64,000 nt of DNA. Source: Stutzerimonas kunmingensis (GTDB lineage Bacteria > Pseudomonadota > Gammaproteobacteria > Pseudomonadales > Pseudomonadaceae). The position numbers and the translations under genes were made by a program. Positions 41,076-50,463 of the stretch are shown in pieces (the first letter of the stretch is position 1; every line of letters begins with the position of its first letter). A model generated the notes under the pieces. The model was given only the letters and a program-made list of their open reading frames with translations, was not told where the DNA came from and did no database searches. The stretch covers positions 176,699-240,698 of the forward strand of contig NZ_FORS01000007.1 in assembly GCF_900114065.1 (NCBI RefSeq), written 5' to 3'.

Positions 41076-41504
41076 ATGGCCGACCAGAACCCAAGCATCC
41101 TTTCGCACATTTCACTGGGCAGCAACCGCTTCGACGAGGCGGTTGCCTTCTACGACCAGGTCCTCGCCACCCTTGGCTGCAAGCGAATCCTCGAACACCC
41201 CGGCGCCGTCGCCTGGGGCCGTGAATACCCGGAATTCTGGATTCAGCGCCCCATCGACGGCGGCAGCGCGTCGGTGGGCAACGGCACCCATGTCGGCTTT
41301 TTCGCTGCGGATCAGGCCGAGGTCGACGCCTTCCATCGCGCGGCGATCGCCGCCGGCGCAAGCGATGAAGGCGCACCCGGCCCGCGCCCGGAATATGGCG
41401 AGCCCTACTACGGCTGTTTCGTACGCGATCTGGACAGCCACAAGATCGAGGCGTCCTACTGGGACGAGGCGCTGATGCAGCAACTCTACGGCAGCGGCAG
41501 CTAG
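41076..41504 (+). CDS. VOC-family (glyoxalase-like) protein
   Basis: Small vicinal-oxygen-chelate fold protein of 142 residues: HISLGSNRFDEAVAFYDQVLATLG at the N-terminus, THVGFFAADQAEVDAFH in the middle, and YYGCFVRDLDSHKIEASYW at the C-terminus carrying the metal-ligand-like His and Glu. An AGGAG ribosome site lies before the ATG. The substrate cannot be inferred. Confidence 0.82.
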   Translation: MADQNPSILSHISLGSNRFDEAVAFYDQVLATLGCKRILEHPGAVAWGREYPEFWIQRPIDGGSASVGNGTHVGFFAADQAEVDAFHRAAIAAGASDEGAPGPRPEYGEPYYGCFVRDLDSHKIEASYWDEALMQQLYGSGS

Positions 41505-41514
41505 CCGGCTGCGT

Positions 41515-42345
41515 TCAGGAGGCGCGCCCGCCGAGCAGCCGCGGTAACAGCAGGCTCTGGTAAAGCCGCGGAAAACAGCGCGCCAGCAGCTGGGCTTTCC
41601 AGTCCAGGTTGGACAGCACCAGCAGCCGGCGCCGGCGCAGCGCGCCCTGATAGATCGCCTCGGCCACGTCCTGCGGCGAAGCGACCCGACCGATGTCCAG
41701 CACCGGCGTCGGCGCTGTCGAACCATCGCCGACCAGCACGTTCTTGCGCAGATCGGTGGCGGTGTAGCCGGGGCAGACCAGCATGACGTTGACGTCGGTT
41801 TCCCGAAGCTCGCAACGCAGCGTTTCGAACAATCCGTGCAGGGCATGCTTGCTGGCGTTGTAGGCGGCCCGGTTGGGCACCGGCGAATACTGCGAAAGCG
41901 AGCTAAGTACAATGATCTGCCCGCCGCGGGAGATCAGACTGGGCAGCGCGGCCTGAGTGCAATGCAGCGCGCCGTAGAAATTCACCGCCATCACCCGCTC
42001 GAACACTGCCAGGCTGGTATTCGCTACCGGGCTGCGGTGAGTGATGCCGGCGTTATTGACCAGCACGTCGATGCCGCCGTAACGCTCCACCACCAGCGCA
42101 ATCGCGCGCTGCACCGCCTCGGCATCGCTGACGTCACAGCACAACCCCAGCGCATCGGCATTGTGGTGATCGGCCAGATGCTGCACCAGGCCATCCAGCG
42201 CATCCTGATGCAGATCGAAGATCACCAGCCGCGCGCCAGCCTGTGCCATGCGCACCGCCAGCGCGCGGCCGATCCCGGCACAGCCGCCGGTGATCACCAC
42301 CAGCTTGCGGTTGAACACCTTGCGATCGAACACCTTGCGCTGCAT
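41515..42345 (-). CDS. Short-chain dehydrogenase/reductase
   Basis: Classical SDR of 276 residues. The Rossmann motif is GGCAGIG (near residue 20), with DVSD, VNNAGITH, the catalytic Ser region IIVLSSLSQ and the catalytic YNASK. The C-terminal extension after residue 225 (basic, then hydrophobic) suggests membrane association. An AGGAG site six bases before the ATG at 42345 decides the start over the longer frame to 42510. The substrate is unknown. Confidence 0.87.
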   Translation of the reverse strand: MQRKVFDRKVFNRKLVVITGGCAGIGRALAVRMAQAGARLVIFDLHQDALDGLVQHLADHHNADALGLCCDVSDAEAVQRAIALVVERYGGIDVLVNNAGITHRSPVANTSLAVFERVMAVNFYGALHCTQAALPSLISRGGQIIVLSSLSQYSPVPNRAAYNASKHALHGLFETLRCELRETDVNVMLVCPGYTATDLRKNVLVGDGSTAPTPVLDIGRVASPQDVAEAIYQGALRRRRLLVLSNLDWKAQLLARCFPRLYQSLLLPRLLGGRAS

Positions 42346-42500
42346 ACCCCTACTCCTTCGTGCCGCACGCGTGCCTTTCGGTATGAGCATAGGTCGATAT
42401 AGGCCGACATTCCTCACGCTGCTGCAGCAATATGGCTCATGGACAACCGGGCATCGGCTGCGCATGCTTGTTGGAACAGCGCAAGGCAGCGATCGATCCA

Positions 42501-43247
42501 TTGAAAGCATTCATCTATCTGGCCCTGGCCTCCCTTCTCGGCTTACCAGCCGCGGTCCTGGCCAATCCCGTTTCGCAACGCGTCCTCAACGTCGGCTACT
42601 ACGAGTTCGCCCCGGCCATCTACACCGATGCCCAGGGCATGGCACGCGGCGAACTGGCCGAACTGACCCGGCGCGTCGCGCGTGAGGCCGGCTACGGCGT
42701 GCGCTTTCGAGGGCTGCCCGGCGCCCGCCTCTACGCGGCGCTGGAGAATGGCAGCATCGACCTCTGGCCTGGAGCCCAGGGCAAGCCGGAGCTGGCGACC
42801 CATACGCTGGAAGGCCGGCATACGCTCAGCCAGATCAATCTCAACCTCTACCGCCTTGCCGGTACACCGGCGCCGCGCCTGCCGGACGACCTTGCCGGCA
42901 AGTCGCTGATACTGATCGGCGGCTACAGCTACTGGCCGAACGTCAACGCGCTACTGGACGATCCCGGCCTCGACCTGCGCCTGCTGCGCACCAGCAATCA
43001 CCTTTCCGCGCTGGAAATGCTGCAGCGCAACCGTGGCGATTACCTGCTCGATTACCAGATTCCAGTGGAACAGGCCCGCCAACGACTACGGATGGAAGCG
43101 CTGCCCTACCAGCGCCTGGCCCAGGTGCCGATCCACTTCATCGTTTCGCGTCATGCTCGCGACGCCGCGACCATCGTCACTGCGCTCGACGACGCCTATG
43201 AAGCGTTGCGCGTCGCCGGCGAGGACCTCAGCCTGCCCTCGGACTGA
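42501..43247 (+). CDS. Periplasmic solute-binding family 3-like protein
   Basis: Predicted periplasmic amino-acid-type binding protein of about 248 residues. A TTG start at 42501 gives a textbook signal peptide (LKAFIYLALASLLGLPAAVLA); an ATG at 42432 in the same frame would put 23 polar residues before it. The mature part has RVLNVGYYEFAPAIYTDAQG and GELAELTRRVAREAGY of family 3. No permease is nearby, so it may be a stand-alone sensor or scavenging protein. The start codon is uncertain. Confidence 0.78.
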   Translation: MKAFIYLALASLLGLPAAVLANPVSQRVLNVGYYEFAPAIYTDAQGMARGELAELTRRVAREAGYGVRFRGLPGARLYAALENGSIDLWPGAQGKPELATHTLEGRHTLSQINLNLYRLAGTPAPRLPDDLAGKSLILIGGYSYWPNVNALLDDPGLDLRLLRTSNHLSALEMLQRNRGDYLLDYQIPVEQARQRLRMEALPYQRLAQVPIHFIVSRHARDAATIVTALDDAYEALRVAGEDLSLPSD

Positions 43248-43249
43248 GC

Positions 43250-45400
43250 CTACTGCCCGCGTGGCTTGGCCCGTGCGGTCGGCTCGGCGATCAGCGGGTC
43301 GTCCGGCCAGTAGTGCTTGGGATAGCGCCCCTTCAGATCCTTCTTTACCTCGGCGTAGGTGTTGGCCCAGAAGCTCGCCAGGTCCTGGGTGACCTGTACC
43401 GGACGCCGCGCCGGCGACAGCAGGTGCAGCTTGACGACCTGTCGGCCACCAGCAATCCGCGGCGTGTCGGCCAGGCCGAACAGCTCCTGCAGACGCACCG
43501 CCAGCACCGGCGGCTGCTCGCTGTAGTCCAGCCGAATGCGCGAGCCGGACGGCACGCTGAGCGCCACCGGCGCCTGCTCGTCCAGGCGCTGCGGCAGCGG
43601 CCAGGGCAGCAGCGTGGCGAGCATGCCGGCCAGATCGAGCTGGGCGAAGTGCGCCAGGCGCGACACCTTGCCGAGGTAGGGCAGCAGCCAGTCGTCCAAC
43701 CGTTCCAGCAGTGCGGCATCGCTGACGTCCGGCCAGTCGCTGCTGTTGCCTGCGTCCAGATCGAGCTGACGCAGCAGGCCGATGCGCGCCTGCCACTGGC
43801 GCAACTCCGGCGTCCAGGCCAGCAGTTCCAGGCCCTTGCGCCGTACCAGGCCGAGCAGCGCGCGAGCCCGCGCGTCATCGTCGAGGTTCGGCAGTGGTTC
43901 GCGGCTGAGCACCAGTTCGCCGATCCGCCGCTGCCGTTCGGCGCGCAGCACGCCCTCGCGCTCGTCCCACTCCAGCTCATCGCGCAGAAACACCTGTTCG
44001 GCCAGCGGTCCGTCGAACAGCGCCGGGTCCAGCGCGACCGCCCGGTAGATGCGCTCCTCGCGTTGTCCCTGATGGCTGCCCAGCTCGGCGATCACCAGCC
44101 AGGGCTCCTTCACCAATGCATCCGGCTCACCGAACAGCGCCGCGCGACCGTTGGCCAGACGATAACCCCCGCCACCTTCGCGGCGCTGCCGGGCGACGCG
44201 GTCGGGGTAGGCGAAAGCCAGCAGCGTGGCCAGCGCGTGCTGTTCGTCCAGCGCTCCGTCGCCCTGCCCCGAAGTGCCGCGCAGCAGGCCACGAAACTGC
44301 CGGGCCAGCTGCCGCACCCGCTGCACCGCAGCGCCACGGCCGCTCTGCAACTGGTGCAGACGCAGCGCCAGATCGGCGCCGCCGCTGCGCTGTCCGCCGG
44401 ATTGAATGTCACGCTCGACCAGCAGCGCCGCGACATCCGCCGCCAGCGCGCCAATACCCAAGCCATGCCCGCGCAGCAGCATGTGCGCCAGCCGCGGGTG
44501 TGCCGGCAACTCGGCCATGGCCTGACCGTGGCGGGTCAGCTGCCAGCCGCCATGTTCGTTGTGCTGCAATGCGCCAAGGCGCTCGAGCAGCGCCTGAGCC
44601 TGGGCGTAAGCCGCCGCCGGCGGCCGGTCGAGCCAGGCCAGCTCGTCCGGCTCGACACCCCAGCGTGCCAGTTGCAGCGCGACACCCGCAAGGTCCGCCT
44701 GGAGGATTTCCGCCTCGCCGTAGGCCGCCAGCTGCGCGTGCTGATCCTCGGACCACAGCCGATAGCAGACGCCCGGCTCCAGGCGCCCGGCGCGACCGGC
44801 GCGCTGCGTGGCCGAGGCGCGGGAGATGCGCCGGGTTTCCAGCCGGGTCATGCCGCTGCCTGGATCGAAGCGCGGCACCCGCGCCAGTCCGGCGTCCACC
44901 ACGATGCGCACGCCTTCGATGGTCAGGCTGGTCTCGGCGATGTTGGTCGCCAGCACCACCTTGCGCATGCCCGCTGGCGCCGGCTCGATGGCCGCGCGCT
45001 GCTGCGCCAGCTCCAGCTCGCCGTGCAGCGGGCAGAGCAGGATGTCGCCGCGCCCGCCCAGCTGATCGGCAAGCGCCTCGTGGACGCGGCGGATCTCGGC
45101 CTGCCCCGGCAGAAACACCAGCACGCTGCCCTGCTCGTCCTCCAGCGCCTGCAGCACCGTCTGCATCACGCGCGGCTCGATACGCTCATTCGCCGCAACG
45201 AGACGGCCCCAGCGCTGCTCGACCGGGTGCATGCGCCCCTCGCTGCGCACCACCGGTGCGCCGTCGAGCAGTGCCGACAGGCGCTGGCCCTCCAGCGTCG
45301 CCGACATCAGCAGCAGCTTGAGCGGCTCGTCGCGCAGCAGCTGCCGCGCATTGAGCGTCAGCGCCAGGGCCAGATCGGCGTCCAGGCTGCGCTCACGCAT
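43250..45400 (-). pseudogene. hrpB: ATP-dependent helicase HrpB, left copy, 5' end missing
   Basis: A 716-codon remnant of the DEAH-box helicase HrpB. It begins within the DExH-box region (MRERSLDAD, where the family has DEFHERSLDAD) and then matches HrpB to its end (MSATLEGQRL, QRAGRAGRLEPG, C-terminal YPKHYWPDDPL). About 130 N-terminal residues, including the Walker A motif and the DExH box, are missing, so it cannot act as a helicase. Homology stops at about 45394-45396, exactly where the recombinase island begins. The codon use is that of the host chromosome, so this is the likely original gene. The ATG at 45400 is fortuitous and lacks a ribosome site. Confidence 0.88.
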
Positions 45401-45401
45401 T

Positions 45402-45411
45402 TTGCCATTCG
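45402..45411 (+). repeat. Left arm TTGCCATTCG of candidate recombinase site
   Basis: The 10-base sequence TTGCCATTCG lies just inside the left junction. Its exact inverted copy is at 52305-52314. Both are flanked outward by an AC dinucleotide 4-5 bases away, giving a slightly longer imperfect match. Confidence 0.45.
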
Positions 45412-45484
45412 CATGGATTTATCATTAGATACCTAAACCCAGCAAATACGGGATCTTCCACCCCAAAGCAAGGACAAGAATTCG

Positions 45485-47767
45485 TTGACAATCATCAGCA
45501 GCACCCTGTTCTTACCCAACTATCCATTCCGAAAAATTTCGGAGCCCCTAGCCAAGGCCTTTCAAACCCACGCGTCGTCGGAGTTGATTAACGTTCCGCT
45601 GAAGCTGCTCGAGTGCTACCTCCAACTCATCGAGGCAGAACTCTCCTACGTCCATCTGTCGAGTCGAAGCTGCGAGCCGATCATCATCGGTTTTGTCGGT
45701 GCATTGCGATCAAGAACTTTGGCCGATAGCAAAGAGCCTGTTCGGATTCGCTGGGCTCGACGTTTCGTAGAAACACTTACAAGTCTGCGCGACGAAATTC
45801 CAGGCATGCCCAATTTCGACTATTTGATGGCCGACCTCGAAGAAGGGAAAGAACTCTGGGATTCCCAGCAGAAAAAATTGAACCCATTGGCCTTGCGCTA
45901 TTGGAACGGATGGCAAGTCGACTCCCTAAAAGGAGTACCAAGTTTTCTCGCGCTGGGAGAACTATGGCACTCCCATGGCCCTGAGTTTACAGAAGAGTAC
46001 TACCGGACATGGAAGACTTTTTCGGCCAAGCAAGCAAGATGCAACACCACATTGTGCAACAAGCTGGCCAGCTATTTATCGAAGAACTCTTTGGAGTGGC
46101 CAACTACAACCTTCCAAAACCCAGAAAATATAAAATCATTCTTTTTGCACTTCATGAAGGAGCACTTCTTAACCGCATATAGAGAAAATCTAAATATACC
46201 AACCCAGATAAAAACGTGGAACAGGTTCATATCGAACTGCGAAGAGGCCTTTATACAATCAGGAGTTTGGGCAACCCCTTTTGGGGATGGACTACCACGG
46301 CCCATCCGCCCCAAACAACACAGAGCGCAAACAAGAGTGTCCGTGTCTGATGAGGGGGTGGAAATCCATGAAAAACTTATCACTAGAGTCCCTCTCGAAA
46401 TAACTGATAACGAGGCAATAGAAATATTATTCAAAAGTATCCACAAAGACATCGAAACCGTAAAATCCTGGGCAACAGAACAAGCCAATGAACTTTACTC
46501 GAGAGTCCAACTTCGTATACTCGCAACCACACGGATAAACTCCTCGGAAATCAAACCTCGAAAAGGCTGGCAGCGTCGGAGTTACGATCACGAATCAATT
46601 TGCGCGATTTTTCAAAGCAACGGCTTTCCATCCTCGCGCATGGACTTCGAACACCAATACGGATACACCATATTATCTGCTGATGTCGCAAATATACTTG
46701 GACTTCCGGCTGCTGGCACTCTTTATCCCTACCAATGCTTACTGGTAGCAGAGCACAATGAGATCACAGAATCTTTCCTTAAGAATTTTCGTTTGTATGA
46801 CGACAAAGGTAGAAGATCCGGCTTTGTGAAAACCGACACCGGGTATCAGTTGGTCGGCTTCAAGGATAGAAGAGGTGGAAAGCTAAGCGAGCAGAAAATA
46901 CAACTAAACGCGAACTCAACAAAGCGAATCTTCGAAGTAATAAAGATCACAGCACCGTTAAGAAAATATCTCAAGGGAATTGGCGACAGCCGATGGAAGG
47001 AGTTATTCCTGACCTGCGGGAAGGGTTTCGGTCACCCGCGGAGCGCTGTAATTCCGACTTGGAACAAAGCGCTATTCGATAAACACACACGGATTTTTGA
47101 ACGACTTGCACAACAATTTTCAAATCATACTTCCTTGAGGGGTACTGAACTAAAAAATTTCTTATCTCGAGTCACCCTTTCTAGTCTTCGAGCCTCATGT
47201 GGGGTAGAGGTATATTTAAAAACCCAAAGCGTCGAAGCCATGTCCAAAGCGCTCGGCCACGCAAACCACGACTGCCTGCAACTTTCTCACTACCTGCCGG
47301 AGTCAATACTAGCCTTCTTCCAAGCCCGCTGGATAAGAATTTTTCAGCGCGGCTTAATCTGTGACGCGATGAAAGATAGCAGCTTCCTCATAGAGGCCGC
47401 AGACTTCGAGACAATGGAAGAGTTAAATCTATTTCTTAAGAACCATGCACTAAAAGACATCCCTGACCACCTGGTCAACCCGGAGAACACTCAAACAACT
47501 GAACCCTATTCAGCGAATCAGTACTCAGAGGTCTACATCTCAGTGGATCCAGGGATAATGACCGCCCTCGTATCATTAGAGAAAGCAGTGGCTACAGCGG
47601 AACGACCCGAAGAAGTGACAGGAGTAGCACGATACTGGGCAGATCTAACGAAGGCCGTTGTTGCCGAGATCAGAAGGGATAATGACGCACTACTGAAAGA
47701 CCACCTTTATGTCGCCGAGCAGAGGTGTAACCCCCGCAGAATGGAGAAGTTGATATATGAATGTTGA
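45485..47767 (+). CDS. ginA: Large tyrosine recombinase (GinA-like)
   Basis: Protein of 760 residues with a divergent C-terminal tyrosine-recombinase domain. The box II region reads LSSLRASCG (about 566-574), with Ser where most members have His. It is followed by MSKALGHANHDCLQLSHYLP, with the likely nucleophile Tyr near 602. Box I Arg may be in TTRINSSEI. The long N-terminal half is unlike anything I recognise. The start is a TTG with AGGA upstream; no ATG fits. It overlaps the next gene by 11 bases. The low G+C contrasts with its neighbours. The symbol follows the GInt operon layout. Confidence 0.75.
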   Translation: MTIISSTLFLPNYPFRKISEPLAKAFQTHASSELINVPLKLLECYLQLIEAELSYVHLSSRSCEPIIIGFVGALRSRTLADSKEPVRIRWARRFVETLTSLRDEIPGMPNFDYLMADLEEGKELWDSQQKKLNPLALRYWNGWQVDSLKGVPSFLALGELWHSHGPEFTEEYYRTWKTFSAKQARCNTTLCNKLASYLSKNSLEWPTTTFQNPENIKSFFLHFMKEHFLTAYRENLNIPTQIKTWNRFISNCEEAFIQSGVWATPFGDGLPRPIRPKQHRAQTRVSVSDEGVEIHEKLITRVPLEITDNEAIEILFKSIHKDIETVKSWATEQANELYSRVQLRILATTRINSSEIKPRKGWQRRSYDHESICAIFQSNGFPSSRMDFEHQYGYTILSADVANILGLPAAGTLYPYQCLLVAEHNEITESFLKNFRLYDDKGRRSGFVKTDTGYQLVGFKDRRGGKLSEQKIQLNANSTKRIFEVIKITAPLRKYLKGIGDSRWKELFLTCGKGFGHPRSAVIPTWNKALFDKHTRIFERLAQQFSNHTSLRGTELKNFLSRVTLSSLRASCGVEVYLKTQSVEAMSKALGHANHDCLQLSHYLPESILAFFQARWIRIFQRGLICDAMKDSSFLIEAADFETMEELNLFLKNHALKDIPDHLVNPENTQTTEPYSANQYSEVYISVDPGIMTALVSLEKAVATAERPEEVTGVARYWADLTKAVVAEIRRDNDALLKDHLYVAEQRCNPRRMEKLIYEC

Positions 47768-49854
47768 ATTACCAGCAGAGCTAGACTTCCTAAAAGCGTT
47801 CTACACCGACCCTAGGACAGAATACAAAAAATCAAGTTGGTTGCTGAGTGATTTCGACTTGCACATATGGAAATATGATTTCAATTTTGCGACCCCCAAC
47901 ACGATCAACTGGGACATTACATTAGACGACGAAACTTCTCTGCTTGCCCAAAAAAACAAGCCATTACTAGACGGGCTAAAGTATTTTTTAACAACATCTA
48001 CACGTTCTGTTCGAGGATCGGCGATCGAATTAGGTTCACTAGCCGCACAGATGACGATGTTTAACAGGGCCATTCACGTTGCCGATTACATTCTTCTGAA
48101 TGCAAAAGAATATCAGCTATCCAGATTCGGATTGGCTGGAATCAACAGCCATCACATGAAGAGAATGCTAGACGTCTTCTCAAGCGTCAACGGTTCGGAA
48201 GAGTCGGTTTACGAGTGGACCAAGACTATCAGCAAATTTTGTTTAAGCTTAATAAACACTTCCAGTTCTATCGAACTCGATAGCATTCTAGATCAATATC
48301 CACGAATGCGCATTGTGACTGACGAACAACTAGATGAGCATCACCTGGAAATACCTTTTGATTTAATACCTTATGCAAGAGCTGCCTTGCATTTGCATGG
48401 ATATTATAAAAAAAGATCAACTGCTGGAGTCCGCACCCCTAACACCTTGCAGCTAGCGAAATCGCTTTATGCCAACACACTGAAAGGCGGGCATCTAAAA
48501 CTAAAAACATTAAGCTCATTAGAATTCTATACTGATAATGAGAGAGAAATAATATCGAGAGAGTATCCCGGTTCATCGGTCAGGACAGGTGACCATGAAG
48601 CAATGACATCCGGTCCATTTCGCGCCTACAGATTTTTAACATACAACCTTGGAATTCTTCATGAAATTGGGCTTCCAGCTCCCGAAGTATCAGAGCTGAA
48701 GCAGATACTTGATTATGAACCATCACTCTCTGAAGCTGCTCGGTTTCGGACGCTGCCGTACCCAATAGTGAGAGACGCCTTCAGAAAATCAATCGAGTAC
48801 CATTTCAAGTATGGAGAACTTCTAATAGAAGGTTTCTGCCGCATGGCAGAGCATTGCAACCTCAATGGAATTGCCCCTACGCAACTTACCAATGGAGAGT
48901 TACAAGACATTATGCCCCCTGAGCTTATCGACATGGGAATTAGGAAGCTTGGGCTTGTATGTCAAACGGTGTCTATTAGGCACGGCGCACTGAGAAAGCA
49001 GTCAAATTACTTCATAGAACTCAGAAATAATGTGGGACTGATTGAGTGCTTACGCATCTATATTGGATGTGTCCAGATGGTAGTTGGAACAATCATGGCT
49101 CGCCGAATAGGAGAAATGCTCGATTTGCACTCGACTGACTGCCTAGATAAAAGCGAAAGATGGTTGATCTTCTTAAATAGAAAAAGCACATCCAACCTGT
49201 TCGGCATAAGACAACGCCAAGCACGCCCAATCGAACCCATTGCCGTAAAAATGATTAAAAACTTAATTTCCATGCAGCAGAGACTTTTAAAAAGCGGATT
49301 CATAACTGAAATGACTAGCCTCTTTGCCCCCCCCCGGACTCCTCGGAAATGCCGGGCTTAGTCAGCAAACAATGTATGCCTACAATAGAAACCTAGACTT
49401 GTTGTGCGATTATTTCGAACTACCACTAAATTCAAAAGGAGAAAGGTACTATATCCGACAACATCAACTTCGACGCTTTTTCTCCATGGTATTCTTCCAC
49501 TCGAGCAGTTTTGGAGGACTGGAGACACTGCAGTGGATGCTCGGGCACACCGACATGCAGCATGTTTGGAATTACATTACTGAGTCCACTGATGGTGCAG
49601 TTTTGCGTAGCGCTAAGGCTCAGTTCATAGCAGAAAGCTTGCATAATGGCGATATCACTGCTTACGAAGATCTAGCCGAAATACTAAAAATTCGTTACAA
49701 CACAGATAATTTTGCTCTAGTAGACACTGCTGAACTTGAAGACGCAATCACCGACATGATAAAGACAGGGAAAGTCCAGATTGAGCCAGAGTTTTTCACA
49801 GACGAAACCGGCCAACATATGCGCGTGGTAGTAAAAATTCAGAGCACAGACTAA
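47757..49854 (+). pseudogene. ginB: Second tyrosine recombinase (GinB-like), frameshifted in a C9 tract
   Basis: Two overlapping frames together encode a recombinase of about 698 residues. The first frame (47757-49361) carries box I (MARRIGEMLDL). The second (from 49324) carries box II HQLRRFF (about residue 569 of the joined protein) and LGHTDMQHVWNY with the candidate Tyr. The shift is at nine Cs, 49327-49335; with eight Cs the frames join as LFAPPGLLGNAG without any stop. The interruption may be a true mutation, a slippage or phase-variable site, or a sequencing error. Without correction the first frame lacks box II and the nucleophile. Confidence 0.75.
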
Positions 49855-50463
49855 ATGAAAAAAATCTCCGACCTAGAGCCACATGCTAGCGCCACATTAA
49901 TAACCAGTGAACTTTTAAAGCTAATCTACCGTAATCCTGACTATTTTTCCAAAAACGAGAACATTCTAAAGGCTCTCAGAAGCCAAGGAGCGCTAGCCAA
50001 GCTCGAATTCAATTTCGAGGACTCAGGGGCTATAAAGTCAAAATCCCCAATGAGCATCAACACTTTAAAATCTCACGCCAACTTACAGTTCAAGGGAGGA
50101 TTTAAGGAACTTGATACCCTCCGCCTAGCGGCATTGAGGGCCATTGAGAAGGTCAATGGCAGCAAAGAGGCCACTTCAACAAAACGCACTAAGTCCGGAC
50201 TTTCGCGACTAGTAACTGAACTAGAGGAGAGACTTGATAAGCAGCGCTGCGCCAACATGGTCCTCCTCCAGGGATTAAGCCTGGCAATTAACGAGTTAAG
50301 AAATATACGTAGCAATCTAGATCCCGCTCTACTTGAAAAGCGGGCAAGCGATGCCGTTCAGGCACTTACTGCTCTACTGAGCCTCCCTCCAGAACAGCCA
50401 CCCCCCCCCTCCCCTTCTTCCGGAGACGGGCGAGTTACGCGACTGGAGGAGTATCGCAAGTGA
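49855..50463 (+). CDS. ginC: Small helical accessory protein of the recombinase operon (GinC-like)
   Basis: Protein of 202 residues with no enzyme motif. The middle is strongly helical (LRLAALRAIEKVNG, LSRLVTELEERLDKQR, a likely coiled coil), and the C-terminus is a Pro/Ser-rich tail (QPPPPSPSSGDGR) encoded by another C-rich run. It starts directly after the stop of the second recombinase and shares GTGA with the next start. GInt descriptions include a small helix-loop-helix protein in this position that is needed for recombination; this one fits by size and place. Confidence 0.7.
   Translation: MKKISDLEPHASATLITSELLKLIYRNPDYFSKNENILKALRSQGALAKLEFNFEDSGAIKSKSPMSINTLKSHANLQFKGGFKELDTLRLAALRAIEKVNGSKEATSTKRTKSGLSRLVTELEERLDKQRCANMVLLQGLSLAINELRNIRSNLDPALLEKRASDAVQALTALLSLPPEQPPPPSPSSGDGRVTRLEEYRK

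Noticed and set aside
43250..45400. Left hrpB as a shorter functional helicase
   Set aside because: It lacks Walker A and the DExH box, which are essential for this family, and its first codon has no ribosome site.
43313..45436. Plus-strand frame of 707 codons over the left hrpB
   Set aside because: Antisense shadow with Gln/Arg/His-rich composition and no domain; it crosses the island junction only by chance.
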